From positions 1,374,001 through 1,438,000 of the forward strand of contig NC_053043.1 in the NCBI RefSeq assembly GCF_003473485.1: DNA of 64,000 nucleotides, read 5' to 3'. The position numbers and the translations under genes are program-made. The DNA comes from Medicago truncatula. Lineage: Eukaryota > Streptophyta > Magnoliopsida > Fabales > Fabaceae. Positions within the stretch are counted from its first letter, which is position 1. The number at the start of each line of letters is the position of its first letter. A model generated the notes under the pieces. That model made no database searches, was not told where the DNA came from, and was given only the letters and a program-made list of their open reading frames with translations. This document shows, piece after piece, positions 46,579 through 58,767 of this stretch.

Positions 46579-47100
46579 TGGCGGGTGGTAATGATTTTCC
46601 AGGCCCACTCCCAATTCTTGATGACAAGAACCGGGAAAAAAGGCAAATCTAAATGAATGCGCTATTCAGATTTCAAGATGTTCTTATGGAGTTGAAGAAC
46701 TTTCTGCAAACCATTCATTAGTTCAAAGAACTGTTCATAAAGATGCAAAGAAGAAAGATTGCAAATCCATTCTTTATACATCAAAGTGTTGAAGCTGGCA
46801 ATTTTGATAGGATTTTTAATGCAACTTGTTCAAAGGATGCATGATATTTAATGGTCAAGTACTGTGAACGTGGTGACAAAGTCAAGAAAGGGAAATTGCA
46901 ATAACTTAGAAGACAATAAAAGATTGTTGTGTATGTGGCAAGGGCTTCAAACACTAGTGCCCTCAATGAACAATTATGGTGAGAACACCACTGATCAAGT
47001 GATCAATGAGAAAATAAGGAGGACAATGACACCTCTTTTCGATCATCAATATTCATATTTGAGCTCCTTTTCCACTTTTGAATCAAACACAATAACAAGA
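46579..47100 (+). pseudogene. Decayed Copia-type gag (UBN2) fragment
   Basis: Translated over several frames it gives the order found at the start of plant Copia polyproteins: MAGGNDFPGPLPILDDKN, then MNALFRFQDVLMELKN, FDRIFNATCSKDA, LVKYCERGDKVKKGKLQ, and finally VINEKIRRTMTPLFDH. Each piece is separated by stops or shifts. No LTRs, protease, integrase or RT were seen around it. Inactive. Confidence 0.7.
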
Positions 47101-47178
47101 TTATATCCCTCTTCATTTTTGAAGCTAAATATTACTACATTGGTACATAAATTAGACTATAATTAACTACAACAAGTC

Positions 47179-49952
47179 TTAACATTTGGGTAAATCCCTA
47201 GGGGGTGGAAGCATTTGTGTCTGAGGATTAGGACCATCTTTCACCAGAAACACCATACTCATTCCCCAAGTAGCATGTCGTTCTATGTGGCAATGCAGCA
47301 ACCACATACCTGATCATATTAATACATACAAATCAAATACAATGTTATAACTTTGATTTGGTTTAAATACGTTTTTAGTCATAGAAGAAGTATATTATTT
47401 TTATTTTTAGTCTTTGCAAATATATCACATTTTGCTTTTGATCTTTGGTGATTTATTTTAGCTCTTGTAAAATTTATTTACACTAAAATTCGTTCGTGAA
47501 AGACTAAAATCAAATATTCTGCGATAAATTTCAATATGAATAAATTTTGAAAAACTTACTATTAAAATAAATGAAATGTTTGAAAAACTTCACCTGGATT
47601 ATCAGCCCTGAATCTGATAGCAACCCAACCATTATTTGGTACTCCAACTGTAGTTTCCTCTGGTGGATCAATAAGATTATAGTTTTTAGGATCATTTTTA
47701 GGATCAAAATTCCCAAAACCCCAACCAATTACATAGAAACTATATCCATGCAAATGAACAGGGTGATTATCACTTGCTAACACATTAGTCCCTTGCAGTA
47801 CAAGCTCAACACTTGCATCATAGTCCAAAACCAACACCTTTGTGCCAAATGATGTACTCAAAAAATATTCTGGTAACTTATCAGCTGTGTAATTGAATTC
47901 CCTTGTTGGAATTCTTGGAAAATCCATTTCAAATACACCAGGGATTTTATAATAATAGGCACTTAGAAAATCAATATATGGATGCACTAGACTAATGTTG
48001 TTCACACTAGCTGCAAACCTTTTTCCGAACGGACCGGTGCAGGGTTTATCTTGAGTACAGTTGAGCAAATTAACAGAAATTGTGAACAACAAATGTGTGT
48101 CAACTTCTGTAGGAACATTTATTGGATGAGTTTTTGTAGCAAGGCTTCTGAATTTCTTTGTAAAGCTAGTCGATGCTTGTGTTTTGTTGTAAGGAGGAAG
48201 TTGAGGAAGAATTGGCTTTTTTTTGTGATGATGGTGATGAGAATCAGTATATATAAGTAAAGCTGTTGTGGTTGTGTTATCAAAACCAGCACCAAAAGTA
48301 CTAGAGTATGATCTTGCAGCCATGAAATAATGACCAAGAGGTTGATTTGCTTCCATTAGAATGTCCATAGATTGGCCAGGTGTGATCATTATGTAATCTG
48401 TTTTTATTGGTTTTAAGTATAATCCATCTTTACCAACTACTGTCAATTTGTGATTTTTAATGGCAAAGAAAAGTTCTTCATCCATTACTCCATTGATTAT
48501 TCGAAGAAGATATGTTTTTCCATAGTCCACAATCATCTTGAAAGTATCTATGAATATCACAAGAAAAAATTAATGTTAGGGTAAGAATTTTTTTATACAT
48601 AACATATGTAGAGTTTAATAATTATATAGACCGACAAAGAGGAATGTTAACGGCACATCCTTTGACACACACTCTTTGATTCGTTAAAATATGATTGATA
48701 GCGTAGGAGGGGGGTGGACCTTTTTTGGAGCAGGGATATAGATAACCAGGTTGACCATTTATGGTATATGCATTTGATAGAATTGGTTCTCCTCCAGTTT
48801 TGTTTGCTACATTTGGAATTTCCATTACTTGTTCTTTCCACCACTCTCCTACACAATAATGAAAATGTCAATATAGGAATTGAACTAATAATCAAATTTT
48901 GTTGTATAACTTGTATTTGTGATATAGATTAATTTAAGTTTTGATAAAACTAAAATTAGTCAATACTAGTAAGTGATAATTTGCTTACACAATGTCATGC
49001 CATGAATTAAGTTGTTATTTGTTATATTATCAAAATTCAGCTAGCCTCAAGTTTCATAGTAGGAGGAAAGGTCAAAATTAAGGACCAAAATCTTAAATGA
49101 GACAAAATAAAAGGATTAAAGTTGTATTAAGCCATTAAAATAAAAGGGTAAGGAGTGAGAACCTAGTATAATTGGAACCTCAGCATGAGGTTTAGGAAAG
49201 GGATAAGTGTGTCCATGTTTGGGATAAATGATGACAGCCCCATGAACTGTAGCTCTTGCCCAACCATTATGTGCATGCCACCATATTGTTCCTTCTTCTG
49301 TGGTCAAATGTATAATTTGTTTGAACATATTTCCTGATTTAATTGGGCATTGTGTTATGTATTCAGGTCCATCTGACCATGGATTCCTCACTTGTCTTGC
49401 TCCATGCCTGCAATCAAACACTTCCAATTAATCATATACTAGACCACGATGCTTAGATACATACATGTGCACCATTGATAAATAACTTTGGTACATGTCA
49501 AATTACTAGATAAATGTTTAAACTAAAGCTAAAAAAAATTGTACAAATTATATGGTTTGGGAAGACACATACCAATGTATTGTTATGTTATAATCTGCCT
49601 GGTTATAAACCTTGACTATAAGCGTATCTCCTCTATGAGCTTTCAATGTTGGACCTGGAAATTCCCCATTTACCGTCAAGATGTTCTTGGTACTACATAG
49701 TCTTGTGAAAGATGAAGATTTTACCTGCAGAAAACACAAATAGTTTTATTTACAAATTAATTGTGCGTTACCACCATCATCATTAATTACTGTGATAGAG
49801 AAGAGAAATTAAGAAACACATACCACAAACTTGTGATGATGAACTTTTCCATTTGCAGTATGAATCAGATAAACATAAAGTATAGAGAGTGCAAAAAAAT
49901 TTAAGGTCTTGAACTTGTTGGAGACCATCATTTGGCTAGAATCATATGACAT
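47179..49952 (-). CDS. Laccase (multicopper oxidase), LAC14/LAC15-like, 6 exons
   Basis: Secreted copper enzyme that oxidises phenolics such as monolignols or flavonoids using oxygen. Exons in coding order: 49952-49824, 49724-49573, 49407-49163, 48848-48720, 48547-47594, 47309-47179. The phases agree and give 579 codons, normal for plant laccases. The first ~40 residues hold a hydrophobic signal peptide ([17 protein letters not shown]). All four copper motifs are present: HWHG (about 93-96), WWHAH (137-140), HPVHLHG (480-486) and [12 protein letters not shown] (542 onward), with Met at the axial position. The phrase LYPCSKKDTF and the C-terminal end resemble Arabidopsis LAC14/LAC15, the TT10 group; that placement is from memory. 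One donor (AAAG|GTCCAC at 48719) is weak. The start at 49952 is the first Met; Met8 and Met9 are alternatives. Confidence 0.95.
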
Positions 49953-50684
49953 TGCTATGGTCTCAAATGTTTATACTTATAAGGGAAATTCATTTTCCCT
50001 TCAAAAATAAAAAGGGCAATTCTTTTTAGAATTTTCTTTATTATAATTATGTTTTTCGATTCTGTAATAAACTCAACAATTTACCTTCTATACAATTTTT
50101 TATTTTCCTTTTGAGACTATAAAGATTTTGCTCACAAATTTACCTTCTGTGATAAGTTTTTCCGTTGTTGTACATTCTCTCTACCTTTTTTGGTTGAGAT
50201 TTGAATATTGATTCACTTCGTTGTGAAAGTCTAGTCTCTTCTGCTACATTCAATCTCAATTGATTATAACCGATGATTTTTTTTTTTGGTGTAATGTAAC
50301 TGGGAATCTTATCAAGCCTTTTTTGGATTATTCTTATAATATTAAGTATGAAATTTGATTTAACTTTTTTTTTTGACAAAATGAAATTTGCTTTATCTTC
50401 TTTAGCAAAAAATTGAAATTTGTTTTAACTGTCTTACCTATGAAATTAATTAACATAGTTAGTCTGAATATTCAAACTTCATAAAAGGAAACTGAAAATT
50501 TTAAAAGGAAACTAAATCATTACCCAAAAGCTAATATATTAAAAATACTTTTATTTTTTGAATGAATTAAATATATTTATTAATAATTAAAAATAAACTA
50601 GAGTAGAGTGAGAGTAGGTGAGAATGAAAAGAGATGGAGAAGGTTATTGTTTAAAAAATGAGAAAAAGATATTTGGACAACCTA
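49953..50684. other. Laccase upstream region
   Basis: AT-rich. A TTATAAGTATAAA stretch on the minus strand (about 49970-49983) is TATA-like but very near the start codon. No gene. Confidence 0.35.
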
Positions 50685-50700
50685 AGTTGTCAACCACCTG

Positions 50701-51229
50701 GAGAGGAAACATAAAAATTAGTCCGTCCTAGTGAGAGAAATTCTAACTTCTCTTTAAACTTTTTCTCCTTCGTAGGGTGGTTTTAGGTTATTTTTTGATC
50801 TAGAATCACCCCTCTACATCTTTTTTCCCTTTTCTTTCAATTTAAATAAGTGATTTTCACACATATCAAGATTTTTTTTTTTTGTGATTTCGTCGTCTAA
50901 GTACGACGTTGTGTTGTTCTTCGTCTTGTGCGGCGTTTGATTTCGCGTTTTGTCGCGGTGTTTGTTTATTTCCTATTGAAAGATCGGCATCAGTCAATTA
51001 CAAATTCAACCAATGATTTGGGCGTCAACGTTGAAGATCCGGAAGCATGTGAATTTCGGTGACTTAGGTTTTATCAGATTATTTGTAGGCATTTTACCGT
51101 TTAATGCTATTAACTTGGGTGTTGTGAGTTTGTTCGCAGATTCACCTTTAACGTTTTTAGCGATGTTTGTATCTGATGTAATCTATCGATTTGAATGAAT
51201 GAATATCATTTTGTTTTTGTCAAAAAAAA
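50701..51229 (+). mobile_element. Short poly-A retroposon, copy 1 (529 bp)
   Basis: A non-coding unit ending TTTGAATGAATGAATATCAT, then TTTTGTTTTTGTC and poly-A. It is flanked by a perfect 16-bp direct repeat AAGTTGTCAACCACCT (50685-50700 and 51230-51245). This is a target-primed insertion, either a SINE-like unit or a truncated LINE tail. Related copy at 56791. Confidence 0.85.
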
Positions 51230-51245
51230 AAGTTGTCAACCACCT

Positions 51246-52820
51246 AGTATATTATCTCATCTTTTTTTTTATTTTTTATCTTAGAAGTGTTATTTGAACA
51301 ATTATTTAGTTGATAATTTATAGGACAACCATAATTTATAAAGAAAAAAATAGGCATTTGTACAAAAACTAAAGCAATAGAGAGATAAATTAAAAAGTAA
51401 TGTAAGTATGAGAGAAAAAATTGTCACAAAAATTATCATAAAATGAATATTTAAATATCATTTCTCTTTTTATTGTTAAGCAGTGTGGAAGCCTAAAATA
51501 TACTCTTCAATGTGCCCAAGCACCAAGTGTATGGGAGTGTGTGTGGGAGGTGTAATTAGAGAAGAGAAAGTCTTACATAGATACAACAATAAATAAAATT
51601 AAATGATAAATAAATTAGTCACATCATTAAGCCAATTTATTTTTAAAAGAAAAAGCATTTGTGTGAGTGTGCTCAAACCTTTTACATTGTGTTTGTCCCT
51701 AAGTAAAACATTTCTCCTAAAAAAAATAGATTAAAACTTTTTCAAACAAGCTTAATTTAGAAAAGAAAAATTTCTTTTGAAGTTTGATAAAGTTTTAAAT
51801 ACATGTTAAATTAATTAGATTGTAATTTCTTGCTTACAAATACTTTAAGATACATGTTTAAAGAACTAAAGATAAAAACTTAATCTCTTTTTTCTTGTGC
51901 AAGATAAACATTATTTTAAATTTTAAATTTTTTCTTTTAAACCCAAATTTCAATATAATATATTTATTTTTAGTTCATTAACATATACATTTGTTAGCAT
52001 TTTTTTCTTAATACAGGAGCAACATGAAATGGAGTAGTTGGTAACTAGATATTTGTTTCCTAACTAATTGTGACAGTCAACCATGTGCATTGCAATGACT
52101 TGGTCAGAGTATTACTACTATTAAACCGTTAATTAGTGAGTTGATATGACGTACATTCTCTTTACTTGGTCCAATGGTTTACTTGGATTTTTAGAGTAGA
52201 ATATCATATGGTCCAATTCTTGACAAATTGTTGCATATAGCAATAACTATATGAGGAAGCTAGCTACACTCTTTACCTATTTTTCTGCAGTCAAATATTT
52301 GTCCATATTCATGGAAGATCCCTGTGTTTATTTGTCTACACCCTCTTTCTCTCTCAATGTGTGCTTCTTCTTGTTTCCTTTTTTTAAGGTGTCTATTTCT
52401 ATCAATTTCAACTTTTTGTTCAAAGTTCTTGACACACATGTTTGCAAGTGTTTTCTAAGTATTTGGCAAATAGTTCGTTTAATAGTCTCAGTCTAAGTGT
52501 AAGAAGTTGATAAAAGTCATATGTTTCAAATGATTTGATTATTATTATTAGTCGACATTGTAATTTTTTTTTCTTCACCAAGTGTATATGAATTAAATCA
52601 TTTGGCAAAGAGTTTAACATGGTTTGTTATTGTAAAAATAATTATGTGACTTGTAAAAGTAATATCATTATAAAATTCAATGTTTCTAATATTGGTATGA
52701 CAGTTATCATTATAAAATATCTTGTTAATATTGTCATATTTATCTCTCAATATACTTATTTATCGTTATATTAGTCTTTATAAATATTTAATTACTATCA
52801 TATCAGTCTCTGTATAAATA
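51246..52820. other. Intergenic, no gene seen
   Basis: AT-rich, without recognisable coding or repeat structure. Confidence 0.4.
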
Positions 52821-52894
52821 GAGTTAATGTTAGCGTTGAGGAACTATTTCAATGTCAGAGTTAATGTTAGCGTTGAGGAACTATTTCAATGTCA
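52821..52894. repeat. Perfect 37-bp tandem duplication
   Basis: Two identical adjacent copies of a 37-base unit beginning GAGTTAATGTTAGCGTTGAG (52821-52857 and 52858-52894). Because the copies are exact, the duplication must be recent. Confidence 0.9.
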
Positions 52895-53152
52895 GGGTCT
52901 ATTTTGATTAATAAAGTGCACAATAAGAGAATATTTTGAAATTTTGATATATTTAGGGACTATTGTACCAACTTGTTACACATTCATGGACTAAAATGAT
53001 TACTATCCCTTATATTTATTTTGAGACTTTTTCAAAATTATTTTGCATGGACTCAATGACCCGACCAAGGGTCAAACCAATAAAATTTGATCGAACTGGA
53101 TAACGAATTTGCCTAAAAGATATCATATCTAACTCGACCCATGGACGCTCTT

Positions 53153-53530
53153 TTTTTGTTTTTTTTTACCGAAACAAAGTTAACTATTATCATTAATCAA
53201 TCAATGTTCAATACAAGAAGGATAAGAATAAAAAAATACGGTGACTAGCCCAAGAACAGCCTGCCCTAGCTAAACTATGATCGCTTGTCTCCTAACAAAC
53301 TTCACCTCGAAGTTGGAATGTAAAGATAATTGATAAATAATACTAGAAACAATAGCATAGAATTCTGAATCACCATAGTCCAGAGACAATAGAGCTTGAA
53401 CTAGAGTAGATGAGTCAGACTCGAAGACAACCCAGTCCCATCTGTTTGCATCAGCAAATCAAATTACCTCGAGTAAGGCTACTGTCTCTCCCTTCATAAC
53501 CGTCATATTTGCCCGCTACCATGACCCATT
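53153..53530 (-). pseudogene. LINE RNase H-like tail remnant with poly-A
   Basis: On the minus strand about 53520-53230 encodes parts of the plant RNase H-like (RVT_3) domain: DANRWDWVVFESDSSTLVQA, then LLSLDYGDSEFYAIV and NFEVKFVRRQA. Stops interrupt it, and it ends in a poly-A-like run (53153-53168 as poly-T). A 5'-truncated, decayed LINE. Confidence 0.7.
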
Positions 53531-53949
53531 AACACTCTTAATTGTATAATATATTTGCTCATGGGCGAAGACACACTATATAGCCTTAGTTGTTGAACTT
53601 TTCTAAAAGAAACTTAATTATATAATACTCTTTATGACCTATTATGAGTATCACGTTTGATTTTTCACACAAATTAAGAAGTTATAAATGAAAGAAATAT
53701 AATAATTTTATTAAATTAATCTTATTTAAGTATTATTGTATTCACATTTATTATAAATACAAAGTAAATGATTTTGACTTAGAAATCACGCTAACAATGA
53801 GAATTGGACGTCACATCAATAAATCATATCATATATAAAAAAGTAAAATCGCTCAAAAAAGTTAAAGATCAACATCACAAAATCATAATATTTAGAGGAC
53901 CAATTTTTTTTTTTAAACCTTCATATAATAAAATGTGAAAATAAACATT

Positions 53950-53964
53950 TTTTTTTGAACAAGC
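53950..53964 (-). mobile_element. Micro poly-A insertion (15 bp) with 19-bp duplication
   Basis: The insert is GCTTGTTC plus poly-A on the minus strand. It lies between perfect copies of the 19-mer AAATGTGAAAATAAACATT (53931-53949 and 53965-53983). Confidence 0.75.
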
Positions 53965-54066
53965 AAATGTGAAAATAAACATTCATTTTAAAACAATTTA
54001 ATTTTACAAATGTGACACACATTACAATGCAACAATGAATACTAACTATTTATATGATATATTACC

Positions 54067-54580
54067 GGGGCCAATCCTCGGGAGTGCAAGAGGTTCTACA
54101 GAACCGAGCCTCCAAATACTATGGGTCTCAAAAAAATTATAATACCCACCCCCATTAAAATTAAAAAATTACATGTTACTTTTTTTTCTTCTTCAGTACA
54201 CGTATGAGTTTTTTCTAGACTCTAGTTCTACTTTTTAGACATAATTTGATGCTATCAAACCACCATCAATTTGTATAATCACTTAATCAGTCAATTTGTA
54301 AAGCTATTTCATTGAAAGAATCACAACAATTATTTCTTTTTCGCATAAACTATTCATTTTTTCCTTTCCTATGACGTATGAGTGACATTCCAAATGACAC
54401 CGTTAGGTAAATTTCACTTCTCTTTCACTTAATTTTATTTTGTTTTGTTTCATGTTTAAAAGTTCTTCTGATTTTGACTTTTTAATGAAATTTAACTACA
54501 CATAAAAAAATATATTTTTGTTTTACTCGAACCTATTTTAAAAATAGAACCGAACCTCCTATTTTATTGGAACGACCTTA
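54067..54580. mobile_element. 514-bp element with 9-bp target duplication
   Basis: A perfect TATATTACC lies on both sides (54058-54066 and 54581-54589). The start is GGGGCCAATCCTCGGG and the end GGAACGACCTTA, weak inverted ends. The 9-bp duplication suits MULE-type elements. Its first bases resemble the remnant at 31972. Confidence 0.6.
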
Positions 54581-54589
54581 TATATTACC

Positions 54590-55508
54590 TAGAGCGTACT
54601 TACAACTTGTCAAACGAAAAAAGAGCACATTGATAAAACTAGAAAAGCCTACAACTATTGGACTTGGATGCTCTCATGCATACATTCTTCTTCAACAAAA
54701 TTAATAAGGGAAAATTAAGAGATGATAAAGAAAGAGAGAATATTTAAGAAAGAGAGAAAGAATTAAAATATTGTAGAAGGGGTGTAGAGAAATTGTGGGC
54801 TAGGAACGCCCTACATCGATTGCCTATTTTTAATGCCACGTTTTCTGATTCTAGAGAGTAGCAATGATTCTTTTCACTTTTATTTAGTAAAAAAAAAGGT
54901 AAAATACCAACAAAATTATTCAAATACAATTATCTATCTATGATTCTTAACTCATTTTTTGATCAAATGATCAACACTCTACCCTCTAATTTAAAATGAT
55001 TTATCAATTCTATTCACTACTTTCAAAATAATAGTTTTTTTTTTTTTTATGACAATGACTAACGGTCAATAGTTAATAAGGACTTCCTCCTCAAATATTT
55101 TTTTCTTTATTTTATTTATAACTCCTCTTAATGTTTGTTAAAAAAATCCAAGACGCCGTAAATTTAACAAAATCTAGTTAAACAAATACACAAGTAAATG
55201 TACTATATATTAAATTTAGTTTTAGCCCACGGGAGAGAGTGAAAACCTAATAAACAATATTAAAATGTTAATATTGAAACAATTCATATAGAAAAATAAA
55301 TTCCTTTAAAAAATTGTAGGAAAATAAATTATTAAAGCCATATGTATCACATGATACGTAATGCTTAGAGTATTATTCGAAGTTTCTTTTTTTGTTGGCG
55401 AAAAGCATTAAAGTAACACTTATTGTTTTTTCAAAGGTGATGATTCTTTTGAGAGGATTCAAAGTAATGCTTAGTAATAGTATTTTTCAAAGTTGAGACA
55501 AACTTGTA
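54590..55508. other. Intergenic, no gene seen
   Basis: AT-rich. A possible further poly-A micro-insertion with a degenerate duplication sits at about 55493-55540 (GTTGAGACAAACTT / CTTGAGACAAGCTT around poly-A). Confidence 0.35.
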
Positions 55509-56022
55509 AAAAAAAAAAAAAAAAACTTGAGACAAGCTTTAAAATTTAAATAATATATATCCCTATAAAAAGGGTAAGCGAGAACGGGGAAAGTAAGTAA
55601 AACAATTGACTATTATCAAAAGGAAAAAAGAAAGTAAGAAAATGGAAAGGAAGAAAGACAAGAACTTAATATCTTTTTAGACTAAATAATTAATAACTTG
55701 ATCATTGAACGTGTGATGCACTATTATTTTACTTTTTTTGAAATATGTGATGCACTATTATTGTAATACGTGATATATTAAAATTGTAAATGCATCATCA
55801 AATATTATATTTGTTTGTTATTTATGAACTAATTTGAGTGATAGTATAAAACATATTTAAAGATGAAAATGACTAACTAAACTCAAAACAACTAACAATA
55901 AGGATGTGTTTGATATTTAATATTGTGATATAATAAAATATTATAATGATAGTATTTCACACATTCAATGATCAAAATCATTGCTCGCTCCATCCGTTTA
56001 TTTATTTTGACCAAAGAATATA

Positions 56023-56304
56023 ACTTCATCCGTCCCAAATTGTATGACGTTTTGGGCATTTCATACATATTAAGAAATGTAATTAATATTGTGTGGGAAA
56101 GAGATATTATGAGTTGTTTTACAAAATTGTCCTCAATAAATGATATGGGAAAGATAAATTAAGGAATTGAAAGAAGAGAGAGTAATAAATAGTCAAAGAT
56201 ATAATAAGAAAAGTAACATTAATTTTTCATTAGTATTGTAAAGCGATATACAATTTAGGACAAATATTTTTTCTAAAATGACATACAATTTGAGACGGAT
56301 GGAG
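56023..56304. mobile_element. Stowaway-type MITE, 282 bp
   Basis: The ends CATCCGTCCCAAATTGTATG and, inverted, CATCCGTCTCAAATTGTATG are flanked by TA. No coding capacity. Confidence 0.7.
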
Positions 56305-56790
56305 TATTTGTTTATTCATTTCGGCATAAGAAAGACAACAACCAAAATAGTTGAGTAGCCGCGACTAAATAAAATTTTATATTTTGTAAATTAAGAATAT
56401 ATTGGTAAAAAAACTCTTATAAATAGGACAACAAAACAATGTTATATTTAAAGACAAAATTATACTTATCATGTCTTCAATTAGATGTCACTTTTGAATT
56501 TTACAATAAAGGAGTGATTAACGATGTTAATTTAATGGTAAAATATATTTTATTTATTAAATATTATTATTAATTATAATTAGTGGAGTAATAATTGATT
56601 TTTTCTTTTGTGGTGCAATAGATAAGAATATGTTAATGAAAAATATTAATAAATGTTTTATTGATATTAAGAGTATAAAAGAGATAAATAATTTGAAGAA
56701 AAAAAGTAAAAATAACATTTAATAATTTGGAACGGGATTGTGATTTGCAAATCAGAATTAAATTCTGGCAACAAGATTCAAACTACGTAG

Positions 56791-57347
56791 CATATGATTA
56801 ATCTAAAAAGTCGATCTTAGTTTTCTAGTGAGAGAAACTCCAACTTCTCGCTAAACTTTCTTTCTCCTTCGTTCATCGAGGAGGGGTGGTTTTAGGTCAT
56901 TTTTTTGATATAGAATCACCCCTCTACATCTTTTTTTTCCCCCTTTTCTTTCAATCTAAATAAGTGGTTTTCACATCTATCAATTTTATTTTTTTTGTGT
57001 TTTTTGTGATTTCGTCGTCTAAGTGCGGTGTTATGTTGTTCGTCGTCTTGTGCAGCGTTTGATTTCGCGTCTTGTCGCGGTGTTTGTCCAGTTTCTATTG
57101 AAAGATCTACATCAATCAATTACAAATTCAAGCAATGATTTGGACGTCAACGTTGCAGATCCGGAAGCATGGGTATTTCGGTGATTTAGGTTTTATCATA
57201 TTATTTGTAGGCATTTTGTCGTTGTATGCTATTAACTTGGGTGTTGTGAGTTTGTTTGCAGATTCACCTTTACGTTTTTAGTGATGTTTGTATCTGATGT
57301 ACTTTATCGATTTGAATGAATGAATATCATTTTTTTTTGTCAAAAAT
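56791..57347 (+). mobile_element. Short poly-A retroposon, copy 2 (557 bp)
   Basis: About 500 bases match the 50701 unit, from TAGTGAGAGAAA to the GAATGAATGAATATCAT tail and a short poly-A. The flanks GATTCAAACTACGTAG (56775-56790) and GATTCAAACTAAGTAG (57348-57363) match at 15 of 16 bases. Confidence 0.8.
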
Positions 57348-57463
57348 GATTCAAACTAAGTAGAAATCAACATGTATGTAAGTAGGTATACTTATGTCGG
57401 TCTTAGGTAAATATGGTCTTTAAATGGATCCAATGATATGGCACATGAGTGATATAAATAGTA

Positions 57464-58765
57464 CTCCGTCCGTTTTAAAATGAGTGTCGTTTTAGCAAAA
57501 AAAAAATTGTTTCAAAATGAATACTACCTCCGTCCCTATATATAAGACCCTTTTGTTAAAATTACGGGAATTAAGAAAGTAGATATTTGTATTAAAGTTA
57601 TTTGTAATCACTATTGTTTTTACAATTTTATGCTTAAGAGAGAGAGTTAGTTTATGTTTTCCATATGCTATTTATTGTTGATTGAAGAAAAATATGTATA
57701 ATAAATAGGGCATGCATGTAAAGAAATAATTAATGTACACTATTATAGTGGCTAAAACAACAAATTCTCCATCTACATTACAATACCTCGCTCCTTATAC
57801 AGGTGCAGCTCTGGCTGAATATTTTATGTACCGTGAACGTCACACTTTAATCATTTATGACGATCCCTCAAAACAAGCACAAGCTTATCGCCAAATGTCT
57901 CTTCTATTACGAAGACCACCAGGTCGCGAAGCGTATCCCATGGATATTTTTTATTTACATTATCGTCTTTTGAAAACAACCGCTAAATTAAGTTCTCAGT
58001 TAGGTGAAGGAAGTATGACTGCTTTATCAATAGTTGAGACCCAATCAGGAGATGTTTCAGCTTATATTCCTACTAATCTAATTTCCATTACAGATGGCCA
58101 AATATTTTTATCTGCCGATCTATTCAATGCTGGAATCAGACCAGCTATTAATGTGGGTATTTCCGTTTCCAGAATTGGATCGGCGACTCAAATTAAAGCC
58201 ATGAAACAGGTAGCTGGTAAATTAAAATTGAAATTGGCACAATTTGCAAAATTAGAAGCTTTTGCACAATTCGCTTCTGATTTCAATAAAGCTACGCAAA
58301 ATCAATTGGCAAGAGGTCAACGATTGAATGGGTTGCTTAAACAATCCCAATCAGCTCCTCTCACTGTGGAAGAACAGATAATAACTATATATACTGGAAC
58401 GAATGGTTATATTGATTCATTAGAAATTGACCAGGTACGAAAATTTCTCGTTGAGTTAAGGGCTTATTTAAAAACGAGTAAACCTAAATTTAACGAAATC
58501 ATATCTTCTATCAAGGGACAATTTTTTCCTCAAAATGGTCTTATAATTAGGGACAGAGATAGTATCACTTTCAGTTTTCAATGGAATAATAACTTATTCT
58601 TTTCAATTATACCCTTCAATTAATAGTATGTTACACTACTTCCAAAATATTATTTTTTCTTTAATGAGAAACAAACCAATAGTTGATTAGGATAATTTGG
58701 TAAAATTCCATTCTTTAATATATATGTAATTGACTAAAACAACACTCATTTCAAAACGGAGAGAG
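57464..58765. mobile_element. MITE ends bracketing plastid-derived DNA
   Basis: The left end (57464-57495) and right end (58734-58765) are inverted copies at 27 of 32 bases, around TTTTAAAATGAGTG, with TA outside both ends (57462-57463, 58766-58767). Between them lie the left end of another MITE (CTACCTCCGTCCCTATATA at about 57525) and the atpA fragment. Confidence 0.55.
57733..58623 (+). pseudogene. atpA: Nuclear copy of plastid atpA (C-terminal part)
   Basis: The 296-codon frame is a diverged piece of the chloroplast ATP synthase alpha subunit (CF1): [51 protein letters not shown], then [16 protein letters not shown] and [11 protein letters not shown]. It lacks the N-terminal half, including the P-loop, and after about residue 258 (EIISS) it leaves the atpA sequence. 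It is plastid-like rather than mitochondrial atp1-like. Compared with the plastid protein as I know it, many changes are Glu to Lys, Ala to Thr or Asp to Asn, the pattern from G-to-A decay of methylated DNA. It lacks a transit peptide and obvious promoter, so it is a transferred fragment (NUPT), not a working subunit. No internal stop has arisen yet. Confidence 0.85.
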
Positions 58766-58767
58766 TA

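Noticed and set aside
46864..47166. 100-codon plus-strand frame beside the laccase
   Set aside because: It mixes a shifted frame with the true frame of a decayed Copia gag; it is not a separate gene.
51013..51198. 61-codon frame with a membrane-like stretch
   Set aside because: It lies inside the short retroposon at 50701, and the second copy at 56791 does not keep the frame.
55968..56162. 64-codon plus-strand frame
   Set aside because: It overlaps a Stowaway-type MITE end and has no protein features.
57733..58623. A functional nuclear ATP synthase alpha gene
   Set aside because: It lacks the N-terminal half with the nucleotide-binding P-loop, lacks a transit peptide, has many replaced conserved residues and diverges at the end. 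A plastid DNA fragment fits better.
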